A stretch of 43,973 nucleotides of DNA from an uncultured Bacilli bacterium (GTDB lineage Bacteria > Bacillota_I > Bacilli_A > RF39 > UBA660), in NCBI GenBank assembly GCA_947601845.1, contig CANQGH010000009.1, positions 1-43,973 of the forward strand. Reading direction: 5' to 3'. The position numbers and the translations under genes were made by a program. Below, piece by piece: positions 33,453-41,881 of this stretch (position 1 is its first letter; the number at the start of each line of letters is the position of its first letter). Under the pieces are notes generated by a model, which was given only the letters and a program-made list of their open reading frames with translations, made no database searches and was not told where the DNA came from.

Positions 33453-34214
33453 ATGAAATTGAAAAAAATACTTATTTTACTAGTAATTATTATTTTTGTA
33501 GCCATAGGTATTTTTATTATCTATAAATTAACGTATCAAGAATCATTTAATTATGTGGCTCTAGGTGACTCAGTAGCAGCTGGAAGAAATCCATATGGAG
33601 CAAATGATTATGGATATACTGACTATATCAGTGATTACTTGTTAAAAAATCATCATTTAAAAAATTTTGTTAATTATGCGGTTAATGGCTATACTACTAA
33701 TGATATATTAGAAGATATTAATTACAATAAGCAAATTGAAGTAAATGGCAAAATGGAGAATATAAGGAAAGCATTAAGAGAATCTGATTTAGTTACTATT
33801 TCTATTGGTGCAAATGATTTATTAGATAATATAAATATTACTAATATTGGAAATATGTTTTCTAGTGAGGCTATAAAAAGACAAATTGATGATATTTTTG
33901 GAAAAATCGATAGAGTATTAATTGAAGTAAAAAAATATGCCAAAAATAATATTGTAGTAGTTGGGTACTATAATCCTTTACCTCAATTAACAAAGTATAA
34001 GGATATTATTGATGAAGTAATTGAATATTCTAATAAAAAATACCAAGATTTATGTGATGAGCATGGTATTATTTTTGTGAAAATATCTGATGTTATAGCT
34101 AAAAATAATGATTATTTACCAAATCCTTTAGATATTCATCCTAGTATAAAAGGATATGAAGCAATAAGTAAGAGGGTTATTGAGAGATTAAATCAAAGCA
34201 TTTTTAACAGATAG
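33453..34214 (+). CDS. Membrane-anchored SGNH/GDSL esterase
   Basis: 253 residues with a signal anchor at about residues 4-24. YVALGDSVAAGRNPYG holds the block I Ser, SIGANDLLDN the block III Asn, and DIHPSIKGYEAIS the block V Asp and His. It is probably an extracellular lipase or esterase acting on lipid or acetylated cell-wall substrates. It takes the place of rho, which sits between murAB and rpmE in B. subtilis. Confidence 0.85.
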   Translation: MKLKKILILLVIIIFVAIGIFIIYKLTYQESFNYVALGDSVAAGRNPYGANDYGYTDYISDYLLKNHHLKNFVNYAVNGYTTNDILEDINYNKQIEVNGKMENIRKALRESDLVTISIGANDLLDNINITNIGNMFSSEAIKRQIDDIFGKIDRVLIEVKKYAKNNIVVVGYYNPLPQLTKYKDIIDEVIEYSNKKYQDLCDEHGIIFVKISDVIAKNNDYLPNPLDIHPSIKGYEAISKRVIERLNQSIFNR

Positions 34215-34238
34215 TAGGCGTGATTGACTAAAAAATGG

Positions 34239-34267
34239 TTGCATATTTTAAAAAAGATTGTTATACT
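34239..34267 (+). promoter_or_regulatory. Promoter of rpmE, followed by an inverted repeat
   Basis: TTGCAT (34239-34244) and TATACT (34262-34267) with 17-bp spacing. At the expected transcript start lies ATATTAGC (34268-34275), which pairs with GCTAATAT (34289-34296). It is either a leader hairpin or an operator for rpmE. Confidence 0.5.
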
Positions 34268-34322
34268 ATATTAGCAATTATTTCTATGGCTAATATTAGT
34301 CATGGCGGAAGGAGAGATTATA

Positions 34323-34535
34323 GTGAAAGCAGGAATTCATCCAAATTATAAAGATACGAAAGTAACTTGTGCTTGTGGAGAAACTTTTACCGTAAGATCT
34401 ATTAAAGATGAAATCAACGTAGAAGTATGTTCAAAATGTCATCCTTATTATACCGGTATGCAAAGTAGAACATCTCATACAGGTAGAGTAGATAAGTTTA
34501 ATAAGAAATACGGTTTCGATAAGAAAGAAGCTTAA
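34323..34535 (+). CDS. rpmE: Ribosomal protein bL31 (zinc-binding form)
   Basis: 70 residues from the GTG at 34323, chosen because L31 begins MKAGIHP and GGAGAG lies 6 bp upstream; an ATG at 34302 would add seven odd residues. CAC and [10 protein letters not shown] show the four-Cys zinc site, so this is the C+ form of L31 used under zinc-replete conditions. A terminator follows. Confidence 0.95.
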   Translation: MKAGIHPNYKDTKVTCACGETFTVRSIKDEINVEVCSKCHPYYTGMQSRTSHTGRVDKFNKKYGFDKKEA

Positions 34536-34541
34536 TAATAT

Positions 34542-34577
34542 AAACTATTTAGTTATTCCTAAATAGTTTTATTTTCC
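34542..34577 (+). terminator. Intrinsic terminator of rpmE
   Basis: AAACTATTTAG (34542-34552) and CTAAATAGTTT (34559-34569), a perfect 11-bp stem with a 6-nt loop, then a T-rich tail. Confidence 0.85.
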
Positions 34578-34583
34578 AATAAA

Positions 34584-34612
34584 AAAGGACTTTTTAAAGC
34601 CCTATTTTTTAT
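34584..34612 (-). terminator. Intrinsic terminator of the minus-strand lipoprotein gene
   Basis: On the minus strand AGGGCTTT and AAAGTCCT form a stem with one G-T pair, followed by a T6 run. It overlaps the stop codon of the gene. Confidence 0.65.
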
Positions 34613-34976
34613 TCATTACTTTTGATGTATCTTGCTCTTGCAAATATCCAATTTCACAATCGCTATCAGATAATGATATAGCAAAATCCTCTACGCTTAA
34701 GCCACCTTCAACTTCTTTAAATAGTTTAGTATTAAAAGTTGAAGTAAGGAAAGTGTTACCCTCATCAGTTAGAAGTTGAATTTGTTCACCATTTTGACGC
34801 CATTGTTGTATAGGAACGATAGTTGTTTTCCCCTCTTCAAATATAACAGCATGTGTATAAGTATAATTTGTCTCAGACACATTGCCACATCCAGTTAGAG
34901 ATGTAAGTGCAATAGTAGCTCCAGCGGCCATAGCCGCAAATTTTGCTATATTCTTAGAATTAAATCTTATCTTCAT
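34602..34976 (-). CDS. Lipoprotein of unknown function
   Basis: 124 residues from the ATG at 34976 with GAGGGGG upstream. A signal peptide ends in LTSLTGCG, a lipobox with the lipid-modified Cys near residue 29. The mature part of about 95 residues has no recognised domain; HAVIFEEGKTTIVPIQQW at its start is predicted to be beta-rich. It is a single-gene unit with its own strong promoter and terminator. Confidence 0.7.
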   Translation of the reverse strand: MKIRFNSKNIAKFAAMAAGATIALTSLTGCGNVSETNYTYTHAVIFEEGKTTIVPIQQWRQNGEQIQLLTDEGNTFLTSTFNTKLFKEVEGGLSVEDFAISLSDSDCEIGYLQEQDTSKVMNKK

Positions 34977-35004
34977 AAAATCCCCCTCAATAAATATGAG
35001 GTAT

Positions 35005-35033
35005 ACTATAGCATATTTTACTTGATTTGTCAA
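35005..35033 (-). promoter_or_regulatory. Strong promoter of the lipoprotein gene
   Basis: On the minus strand TTGACA (35033-35028) and TATAGT (35010-35005) with 17-bp spacing, a near-consensus sigma-A promoter, about 30 bp before the start codon. Confidence 0.75.
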
Positions 35034-35104
35034 AAATAACACAAAAATAATACTAAGTTAAAGCCTAGCATGATATAATAAAATAGAATAGAAGAGGTGT
35101 TATA

Positions 35105-35557
35105 ATGAGAATTGCAGTAGCTAGTGATCATAAAGGATATCATTTAAAAACAACATTAATTACGTATTTAAAGAAGAAAGGATACGATGTCATTGATTTA
35201 GGAACGGATTCTGTAATATCAACAGATTATCCTAAATATGCTTTTTTGCTTTGTGAAAAAATTATTAATCATGAAGCTGACTTAGGAATTATATCTTGTG
35301 GTACCGGAATAGGAGTATCTATCGCTTGTAATAAAGTTAAAGGTATTAGATGTGCTAAAGTTGATAACATTAAAGAAGCTAGGTTAACAAGAAGTGACAA
35401 TGATGCTAATGTTCTTGCTTTAAATGGTAATATGTTCAGTTATCATGCTAAAGATATAGTCGATGTTTTTTTAAACACACCATTTTCTAATGATGAGCGA
35501 CATCTTAGACGTTTAAAAATGATTACAGAATATGAAGAGGGAAATTATGACAGTTAA
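35105..35557 (+). CDS. rpiB: Ribose/galactose isomerase RpiB family
   Basis: 150 residues. IAVASDHKGYHLK at the start and ISCGTGIGVSIACNKVKGIR (catalytic Cys near 72) define RpiB/LacAB. It most likely interconverts ribose 5-phosphate and ribulose 5-phosphate. A GATATAAT box lies about 30 bp upstream. It overlaps ywzB by 11 bp. Confidence 0.92.
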   Translation: MRIAVASDHKGYHLKTTLITYLKKKGYDVIDLGTDSVISTDYPKYAFLLCEKIINHEADLGIISCGTGIGVSIACNKVKGIRCAKVDNIKEARLTRSDNDANVLALNGNMFSYHAKDIVDVFLNTPFSNDERHLRRLKMITEYEEGNYDS

Positions 35558-35744
35558 AACTTTATTATATTTTGGAGTAGCTTTTTTAGTTATTTGGGCG
35601 ATGGATTCTGTTAATATCAATCAAATTTTTAAAAAAAATCGCGTTATTCAAGCACGTGTTTTTTACTTATTATTAGGAATAGCTTTAATTTATTTAATAA
35701 CTAACTTTATTTATGATTTCTTTTTATCTACACAAATGTTGTAA
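35547..35744 (+). CDS. ywzB: DUF1146 membrane protein (YwzB)
   Basis: 65 residues from the ATG at 35547 with GAGGGAA upstream. Two membrane segments lie on either side of a short loop (IFKKNRVIQARVFYLLLGIA). DUF1146 proteins occur upstream of the murA-spoIID-spoIIQ region in Bacilli. The function is unknown. Confidence 0.8.
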   Translation: MTVKTLLYFGVAFLVIWAMDSVNINQIFKKNRVIQARVFYLLLGIALIYLITNFIYDFFLSTQML

Positions 35745-35797
35745 ATCATGTATAAATTTCCACTAAAATGTTCAAACTTATACTGAGGTGGAAAAAA

Positions 35798-36433
35798 ATG
35801 AGAAGAAAATTGAGGTTAAAACCTTATGTTTTACCAAGTATCTATGTTATTTTGATAACAATCTTTGTTATAAGTGCGATGTCTTCTTTTGATGAAGTAC
35901 CTGCTTTTGAAGAAAATGTAACATATGTATCTAGTGTTATTTTTTCAAACGAAACGCCAGTAATATCAACTAATGGTGAAGAATCAGAAGTAATAATTAG
36001 ACCATATAGTGACCAAGATATAACTATAGGAAAAAATTTCTATAATTATCAAGGAGATGAAGATAGTCAAAAGAACTCGATTGTTTATTATGAAAATACA
36101 TACATGCAAAACTCTGGAATTGACTATATAAGAAAAGATGTATTTGATGTTATTGCCGTACTAGATGGTACTGTCATCAGTATTAGTAATAATGAACTTT
36201 TAGGAAATACAATTGAGATTAAACATGACAATAATATCATAAGTGTATATCAAAGTCTTAGTACAGTGGCAGTAAAAGAAGGAGACGCAATTAAACAAGG
36301 ACAAGTAATAGGCAAAAGTGGTACATCTAATATAAATAAAGATTTAGGTAATCATTTACATTTTGAGCTTTTTAAAGAAGGACAAGTACTAAATCCAGAA
36401 GAATATTATAATAAAAGTATCAATGAATTGTAG
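35798..36433 (+). CDS. spoIIQ: SpoIIQ, forespore M23-fold protein of the engulfment channel
   Basis: 211 residues from the ATG at 35798 with GAGGTGG upstream. One membrane helix (about 14-33) is followed by a linker and a LytM fold with DVIAVLDGTVISI and GNHLHFELF. SpoIIQ binds SpoIIIAH across the septum during engulfment. The first zinc His (HxxxD) is Asn here (NSGID), as part of the site is lost in B. subtilis SpoIIQ, so no peptidase activity is expected. The identification also rests on spoIIID and mbl following. No spoIID precedes it. Confidence 0.88.
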   Translation: MRRKLRLKPYVLPSIYVILITIFVISAMSSFDEVPAFEENVTYVSSVIFSNETPVISTNGEESEVIIRPYSDQDITIGKNFYNYQGDEDSQKNSIVYYENTYMQNSGIDYIRKDVFDVIAVLDGTVISISNNELLGNTIEIKHDNNIISVYQSLSTVAVKEGDAIKQGQVIGKSGTSNINKDLGNHLHFELFKEGQVLNPEEYYNKSINEL

Positions 36434-36454
36434 GCAGTAAAATGCCTTTTTTTA
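36431..36454 (+). terminator. Short terminator-like hairpin after spoIIQ
   Basis: AGGCA and TGCCT with a 6-nt loop followed by T7. The stem is only 5 bp, so it is weak; some read-through into spoIIID is likely. Confidence 0.5.
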
Positions 36455-36504
36455 TTCATAAGTATAATTACTTCTTTATATACTTTACTAAAAGGAAGGT
36501 ATAT

Positions 36505-36753
36505 ATGGATAAGTATATTGTAGAGCGAGTATTAAAAGAGGCTAATTACATATTAGAAAATGAAAGTACAGTAAGAGATATTGCTAATATATATTGTGTA
36601 AGTAAAAGTACTGTTCATAAAGATTTACAAGATAGGTTACGTGATATTGATATAGCGCTACATAAAGAAGTTGATCGAATCTTTAAACATCATATTGAAG
36701 TAAGACATATAAGAGGAGGACAGTCAACAAAAGAAAAATATTTAAAATTATAA
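36505..36753 (+). CDS. spoIIID: SpoIIID, mother-cell transcription regulator
   Basis: 82 residues from the ATG at 36505 with AAGGAAGG upstream. The helix-turn-helix TVRDIANIYCVSKSTVHKDL (about 22-41) and the C-terminal basic stretch RHIRGGQSTKEKY are diagnostic. SpoIIID works under sigma-E and, in B. subtilis, also controls sigK and the skin recombinase gene spoIVCA. This makes it a candidate regulator of the yabG element. mbl follows 12 bp later. Confidence 0.95.
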   Translation: MDKYIVERVLKEANYILENESTVRDIANIYCVSKSTVHKDLQDRLRDIDIALHKEVDRIFKHHIEVRHIRGGQSTKEKYLKL

Positions 36754-36765
36754 GAAGGAGAAGAA

Positions 36766-37749
36766 ATGAAAGATATTGGAATAGATTTGGGAACAGCTAA
36801 TATACTAGTGTATGTAAAAGGACAAGGTATCGTTTTAAATGAACCATCAGTTTTAGCAATAGATTCAGAGACAAAGAATGTATTGGCGGTAGGAAAAGAA
36901 GCTAATGAAATGTTGGGAAGAACACCAGGTAAAGTGAAGGCCATAAAACCTCTAAAGGATGGGGTAATTGCTGATTTTGAATATACTGAAGCCATGCTTA
37001 CGGCCATGTTGAAGAAGGTGAAGGGGTTAAGATTTTGGTCAAAGCCACGAATCCTTATTTGTTGTCCATCTAATATTACACCGGTGGAGAAAAATGCTAT
37101 TAAAGAGGCTGCTGAAAAACTAGGTGCTAAGAAGGTTTTTATGGATGAAGAACCCAAAGTAGCGGCATTAGGGGCAGGTATGGATATATCTCGTCCTGGT
37201 GCTAATATGGTAGTTGATATTGGTGGAGGCACAACAGATATTGCCGTTTTATCATTAGGTGGAATTGTAAGTAGTTCATCTATAAAGGTAGCTGGTAACA
37301 CTTTTGATAATGCTATAGTAGAGTATATCAAAGACAAATATAAACTGTTAATTGGCGAGAGAACCGCTGAGGATATTAAGTTTAATATCGGATGTGTTTA
37401 TAAAAGTGATAAAAATAATATCAAAGAAATTAAGGGTAGAAGTCTGGATAATGGCCTACCCCATACCGTAGAAATATCTGAAAAAGAAATGGAAGAGGCT
37501 TTAGCTCCTCATGCAATGAAGATTATTAGAGAAGTTAAAAAAGTATTAGAGGAAACTCCTCCAGAGTTATCCGCAGATATTGTGGATAAAGGTATTGTTT
37601 TAACGGGAGGAGGAGCCTTAGTAAAAGGTTTTCCACAATTATTTGAAAAGGAATTAAATGTACCAGTATATATTGCCGAAAGTCCTTTAACTTGTGTCGC
37701 TGAGGGATGTGGTATTATGCTTTCACATTTAAATTATTTAGATAGATAA
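36766..37749 (+). CDS. mbl: MreB-family actin Mbl
   Basis: 327 residues. GIDLGTANILVYVKGQG at the start is phosphate 1; MVVDIGGGTTDIAVLS (about 147-162) is phosphate 2; VLTGGGALVKGF near 287 is the adenosine motif. It forms filaments that guide lateral wall synthesis. The spoIIID-mbl order is that of B. subtilis, which is why Mbl rather than MreB is preferred. Confidence 0.92.
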   Translation: MKDIGIDLGTANILVYVKGQGIVLNEPSVLAIDSETKNVLAVGKEANEMLGRTPGKVKAIKPLKDGVIADFEYTEAMLTAMLKKVKGLRFWSKPRILICCPSNITPVEKNAIKEAAEKLGAKKVFMDEEPKVAALGAGMDISRPGANMVVDIGGGTTDIAVLSLGGIVSSSSIKVAGNTFDNAIVEYIKDKYKLLIGERTAEDIKFNIGCVYKSDKNNIKEIKGRSLDNGLPHTVEISEKEMEEALAPHAMKIIREVKKVLEETPPELSADIVDKGIVLTGGGALVKGFPQLFEKELNVPVYIAESPLTCVAEGCGIMLSHLNYLDR

Positions 37750-37757
37750 AGGGTTAG

Positions 37758-37792
37758 TCATTAACTAAGTAATTGGTTAATGATTTTTTTGT
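37758..37792 (+). terminator. Intrinsic terminator after mbl
   Basis: TCATTAAC pairs with GTTAATGA around a short loop, followed by T7. Confidence 0.7.
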
Positions 37793-37943
37793 TTGATATA
37801 TTAAAATGAGCTTAAAAGTCTTGTAATTAACGATATAAATTATGTATAATATAAGTAGAAGAGTGGCAAGGTATTATTTATATACAAAATTTGGTATTTT
37901 CAAATTCAGAGTAGTGGTTTATTGCTAGTAAAGGTGAAGTAAT

Positions 37944-39032
37944 ATGAATAGGTATTTAGTAGAAATTATTTTAATAACTTTAATAACATTTGTGTTTTCG
38001 GCATTGATTATTCCAGGCATGATAAAAATAGCTCATCATATAGGGGCTATTGATGTTCCAAAAGATGAGCGAAGAGTTCATAATAAACCTATTCCTAAAA
38101 TGGGAGGTTTGGGAATCTTCTTTGCATTTCTATTTGGATATATGTTGTTTGGAGTCCATAGTATCCAAATGAATTCCATTTTGATAGGGAGTTTTATTAT
38201 TATAATTACTGGTATTATTGATGATATAAAACCAATTTCAGCTAAAAGCAAGTTATTAGGTCAAATTTGTGCTGCTTGTACGCTTATATTTTATGGAAAT
38301 ATTATGTTGAGTGAAGTAACGGCTTTTGGTCAAGTGTATAACTTTGGTATTTGGGCTTATCCAATAACTTTAATTTTTATTTTAGCGTGTATCAATGTTA
38401 TCAACTTAATTGATGGGTTGGACGGATTAAGTAGTGGAATTACCTCTATTTTCTTAATAACTATGGGAATTATTGCTTTTATTCAGGGTAGACAAGCTAC
38501 CTTGGAAATAACTATCATCTTTATTATGCTTGGGGCTACTTTAGGATTTTTATTACACAACTTTAATCCTGCTAAAATTTTTGCTGGTGATACTGGCTCA
38601 ATGTTTATGGGATTTATTATAGCAGTTGTGTCATTACTAGGATTTAAAGGTGCAATGTTCTTATCATTTATGGTCCCTATACTAGTGTTAGCAATTCCTA
38701 TTCTCGATACTTTGTTTGCTATTATACGTCGACTTTTACATAAAAAATCAATCTTTGAGGCAGATAAAGATCATATGCATCATCAATTCTTAAAAATGCA
38801 TTTTTCCCAAAGAAAAACCGTTTTGATAATATATTTAATAAATATTCTATTTTCTTTGGCAGCAATTCTTTTCACAGTAGGAGATTCTAGTATGGCAGTT
38901 ATTATTTATATTACCTTATTAATATTAACTATATGGTTTATATTGCATACGGGGATTTTGTCACAGACTATGAGTAATAAAATTAAAAAATTGGAACATA
39001 ATCTCTTTAATAGTAGAAGTAAAAATACATAG
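37944..39032 (+). CDS. tagO: Undecaprenyl-phosphate N-acetylglucosaminyl 1-phosphate transferase (TagO/WecA)
   Basis: 362 residues with about eleven membrane segments. VINLIDGLDGLSSG (about 150-163), FAGDTGSMFMGF (about 212-223) and DKDHMHHQFLK near 275 are the Asp and His motifs of the polyprenyl-phosphate transferase family. It starts wall teichoic acid or related glycopolymer synthesis. The 195 bp before it hold only a terminator and no visible gene. Confidence 0.9.
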   Translation: MNRYLVEIILITLITFVFSALIIPGMIKIAHHIGAIDVPKDERRVHNKPIPKMGGLGIFFAFLFGYMLFGVHSIQMNSILIGSFIIIITGIIDDIKPISAKSKLLGQICAACTLIFYGNIMLSEVTAFGQVYNFGIWAYPITLIFILACINVINLIDGLDGLSSGITSIFLITMGIIAFIQGRQATLEITIIFIMLGATLGFLLHNFNPAKIFAGDTGSMFMGFIIAVVSLLGFKGAMFLSFMVPILVLAIPILDTLFAIIRRLLHKKSIFEADKDHMHHQFLKMHFSQRKTVLIIYLINILFSLAAILFTVGDSSMAVIIYITLLILTIWFILHTGILSQTMSNKIKKLEHNLFNSRSKNT

Positions 39033-39039
39033 ATAAAAT

Positions 39040-39061
39040 GGCAAGATATTGCCTTTTTTTT
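39040..39061 (+). terminator. Intrinsic terminator after tagO
   Basis: TGGCAA and TTGCC with a short loop, then T7. Confidence 0.65.
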
Positions 39062-39127
39062 ATGAATTTATATGTAGTATTTTGGCAAATTATGGTAAAA
39101 TATAATCGGTAGGAAAAAGGTGACAAT

Positions 39128-39853
39128 ATGGTTAATTTTATTATTTATGAGGATAATGAAGTAATAAGAAGAAATTATATTAAAATTATTCATAAATTTA
39201 TGGGCGGTAATGATTTATCATATAAAATTCATCAGTTTTCTTCGTACAATACTACTTTAAAATCTTTTATAGTTAATAATACGGGTAGTAATATTTATAT
39301 TTTAGATATAGAAGTCCCTGGGAAATCAGGATTAGACTTAGCTAGGGAGATAAGACTTAGTGGAGATGCATATAGTCAACTTATTGTGGTAACAGCACAT
39401 AAAGAAATGTTAGAGAATACTTTTGTAAATAGAAGTTTAGTTTTGAATTTTGTTTCGAAGTTTGATAATTGTGAAGAAAATCTTTTAATGGCAATAAAAG
39501 ATGCATATATAACTTTAACCAAGCATAAGGCCTTTCTCTTTAAAAGTGAAGGAGAACTTTACCGCATTCCCTATGATGACATATATTTTTTTGAAATTGA
39601 TTCAGAATTAGGGTATGTTAACCTTATTGCTAAAACCAAAAAATTCGTTGTTAAGAAAACAATCCGCTCTATATTAAAAGAATTAAATGATCCGAGATTT
39701 ATGAAAACTCATAAGAGTTGTATTGTGAATTTGTATAATATTGAAAAAGTTGATTTAAATAACTTAGAGATTTATTTTAATAATAATTTAAAGACTAATT
39801 TATTATCTAGAAACTATAAAAAGGAATTACAGGAGAGGCTGCTAAAGGGGTGA
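39128..39853 (+). CDS. agrA: AgrA-like LytTR response regulator
   Basis: 241 residues. The receiver domain has IIYEDNE near the start and the phospho-acceptor Asp60 in YILDIEVPGKSG. The LytTR DNA-binding domain spans about 135-240, with FFEIDSELGYVNL and FMKTHKSCIVNL. It pairs with the kinase downstream (6 bp apart) in a peptide quorum-sensing circuit. AgrA of this type activates agrBD and target genes. It is placed before agrC here, the reverse of the staphylococcal order. Confidence 0.88.
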   Translation: MVNFIIYEDNEVIRRNYIKIIHKFMGGNDLSYKIHQFSSYNTTLKSFIVNNTGSNIYILDIEVPGKSGLDLAREIRLSGDAYSQLIVVTAHKEMLENTFVNRSLVLNFVSKFDNCEENLLMAIKDAYITLTKHKAFLFKSEGELYRIPYDDIYFFEIDSELGYVNLIAKTKKFVVKKTIRSILKELNDPRFMKTHKSCIVNLYNIEKVDLNNLEIYFNNNLKTNLLSRNYKKELQERLLKG

Positions 39854-39859
39854 TAGGCA

Positions 39860-41170
39860 ATGAATTTATCGCATGTTTTAGAAATATTCGGTGGTAGTGT
39901 ATTCATGGGATTTTTTGTAATCTTTTCTGGTAGTCTATTTCTAGATTCGAAGTTTAGTATAACATTTAAAAATTGTTTAATAGTTTTAGCCTTTTTTACA
40001 TTAATAACTATTAATTATTTGCTTGTAAATAATGCATTTAAAATGATGAGCAGTTATATTGTTATAACTTTTGTTTATAAATTATTATATAAGAAAAATA
40101 TCACGCAATGTGCTGTAGTGGCACTAATTGCATATTTAATGCCTGTTTTTGGCGAATTGATATTTGTTTTTGGCATAGCCTTAGCTTCTAAACTTAATTT
40201 GATTACTAACACTAATATTTTTGTAGGAAATTTAAAAGCTAATATTATAATTTGCATATTTGGAATAATCGTAACGTTGTTAATATATAAACCAGTTAGA
40301 AGAAATATTTTGAAAATAAAAGAGTATAATAAAGCCATACTAATTATTACCTTATCAATTTTATTGTTTAGTGTGTGTTCGTTATTTTATAAAATGTTTT
40401 TTAACGATTGGCAATTTGATAAAACTGTTATATTTGATGGAATATTAATTTTAAGTATGTCATATATAGGAGTTATAATAATAAAACAATATATAGAAAA
40501 GATTAAAATAAGTGATGAATATGAAAAGTACGTAAATTATTCTAAACAAAGTGAGAAACTAGTAGAACAATATAGTATTAGTCAACACGAATACAAAAAC
40601 GAATTAATAATAATTAAAAGCATGGTTCATAAAAATAATAAACGCTTGTTGGAATACTTAAATGAAATAATAGAGGAGAAAGATAATATTCAAGATGCTT
40701 GGGTAAGGCATTTAAGATACATACCATTTGGAGGACTTAAAGGGATTATTCATAATAAAATTAGTGAAATGAAGGATTTAGGAATCAAAACGTTTCTTGA
40801 TATAAGTAAAGATGTTGGTAAATCCAATTTAAAAGCAATGACAATTAAAGAAAATTCTCAATTAGTAAAAATAATTGGTGTATTCTTAGATAATGCAAAG
40901 GAGGCATCATTAATATCTGATGAAAAGGAAGTCTCAATTTGTGTATATGTGGAAGACAATAATGTGGTTTTTGATATTTCAAATTCATTTAATGGTACTT
41001 TAGATTTATCTAAAATTTATAATGCTGGTATTTCAAGCAAGGGGAAAAATAGAGGCTATGGTTTAGCTCTAGTAAAAAGTATTATTGATGAGAATAATAT
41101 GTTTGAAAATGAAACTAAGATTGTTAATGGTTACTTTGTTCAAAAGTTAAAAGTCATCATTAATAAGTAA
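39860..41170 (+). CDS. agrC: AgrC-like sensor histidine kinase
   Basis: 436 residues. About six membrane segments in residues 1-215 sense the peptide. A coiled stretch follows, with ISQHEYKNELIIIKS giving the phospho-accepting His243. The GHKL ATPase domain has GVFLDNAKEAS (N box) and GYGLALVKSI (G box). This is the HPK10 type typical of AgrC. A strong terminator follows, after which the IS200 remnant starts. Confidence 0.88.
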   Translation: MNLSHVLEIFGGSVFMGFFVIFSGSLFLDSKFSITFKNCLIVLAFFTLITINYLLVNNAFKMMSSYIVITFVYKLLYKKNITQCAVVALIAYLMPVFGELIFVFGIALASKLNLITNTNIFVGNLKANIIICIFGIIVTLLIYKPVRRNILKIKEYNKAILIITLSILLFSVCSLFYKMFFNDWQFDKTVIFDGILILSMSYIGVIIIKQYIEKIKISDEYEKYVNYSKQSEKLVEQYSISQHEYKNELIIIKSMVHKNNKRLLEYLNEIIEEKDNIQDAWVRHLRYIPFGGLKGIIHNKISEMKDLGIKTFLDISKDVGKSNLKAMTIKENSQLVKIIGVFLDNAKEASLISDEKEVSICVYVEDNNVVFDISNSFNGTLDLSKIYNAGISSKGKNRGYGLALVKSIIDENNMFENETKIVNGYFVQKLKVIINK

Positions 41171-41184
41171 TACAAAAGAAAAAT

Positions 41185-41222
41185 AAAAAACGGTTAGATA
41201 GTAACTCATAACCGTTTTTTTA
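41185..41222 (+). terminator. Intrinsic terminator of agrAC
   Basis: AAAAAACGGTTA (41185-41196) and TAACCGTTTTTT (41209-41220), a perfect 12-bp stem with T-run. Confidence 0.9.
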
Positions 41223-41224
41223 AT

Positions 41225-41248
41225 TATGTGACCGTGTTAGGTCACATA
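41225..41248. other. Stem-loop between the agrC terminator and the IS200 left end
   Basis: TATGTGACC (41225-41233) and GGTCACATA (41240-41248), 9 bp, loop GTGTTA. It may belong to the left end of the IS or be an old operator. Confidence 0.5.
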
Positions 41249-41301
41249 TAAAACCACCAGCTAAGCTGGTGTGAATATAAAGAGCTCCGCCCATCAGAAA
41301 G

Positions 41302-41374
41302 CATATAAATCTCCTTCTGTTATAATATAAATGATTCGCCAATCAAATATAAAAAACAGGAGGAGATTTATATG
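41302..41374 (+). promoter_or_regulatory. Leader hairpin masking the tnpA ribosome site
   Basis: Positions 41302-41319 are complementary to 41357-41374 over 18 bp with a single G-T pair. The right arm contains AGGAGG and the ATG region. In IS200 such a structure is known to hide the ribosome site and keep transposase low. Confidence 0.7.
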
Positions 41375-41774
41375 TTCAATTCCAAAATATAGAAGAAAGG
41401 CAATATATGGGAAGCTAAGAAGGGATATTGGCATAATTCTGAGACGATTATGTGAATACAAAGAGGTGGAGATAGTAGAAGCGCGTGCATGTATAGATCA
41501 TATACATATGTTAGTAAAAATTCCACCTAAATTAAGTGTATCACAATTTATGGGATATCTGAAAGGAAAAAGTGCGTTGATGATATTTGAAAATCATGCC
41601 AATTTAAAATACAAATATGGGCAGAAAACATTTTGGGCAAGAGGATATTATGTGAGTACAGTGGGATTAAATAAAAATACAATAAAAAAGTATATTAAAG
41701 AGCAAGAAACAGAGGATATGTTACAAGATAAAAGGAGTGTAAAGGAATACGAAGACCCTTTTAAGGGTTGTTAG
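41331..41774 (+). pseudogene. tnpA: IS200/IS605 transposase TnpA, 5'-deleted
   Basis: It is a Y1 HUH transposase. IDHIHMLVKIPP holds the HUH pair and KNTIKKYIKEQE the catalytic Tyr. SVSQFMGYLKGKSALMIFE is typical. The N-terminal strand expected before PKYRRK (WxCKYHIVF) is missing. The normal start ATG at 41372 is in a different frame and reaches a stop after a few codons. The frame at 41331 instead has an ATG upstream of the ribosome site. About 50 nt appear to have been deleted after the start codon, so it is probably inactive. Confidence 0.75.
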
Positions 41775-41881
41775 AGTGACAAATGCAATTGGCGAATCAA
41801 AAAGCTCCCATGTGGGAGCTGCCATTCTTACGCCCTTATAGGGCTCAACCAAAAACCACTAGTTAAACTAGTGGATTTTTA

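Larger units (their letters stand above)
41249..41880 (+). mobile_element. IS200/IS605-type element (tnpA only)
   Basis: Both ends carry the subterminal hairpins typical of IS200: left, CCACCAGC-TAA-GCTGGTGT (41254-41272), and right, CCACTAGT-TAA-ACTAGTGG (41856-41874), each after an A-run. Between them is a tnpA gene and no tnpB. GATTCGCCAAT (41332-41342) is repeated inverted near 41788-41798. The element sits exactly between the 3' ends of agrC and agrD. The outermost bases are estimated. Confidence 0.8.
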
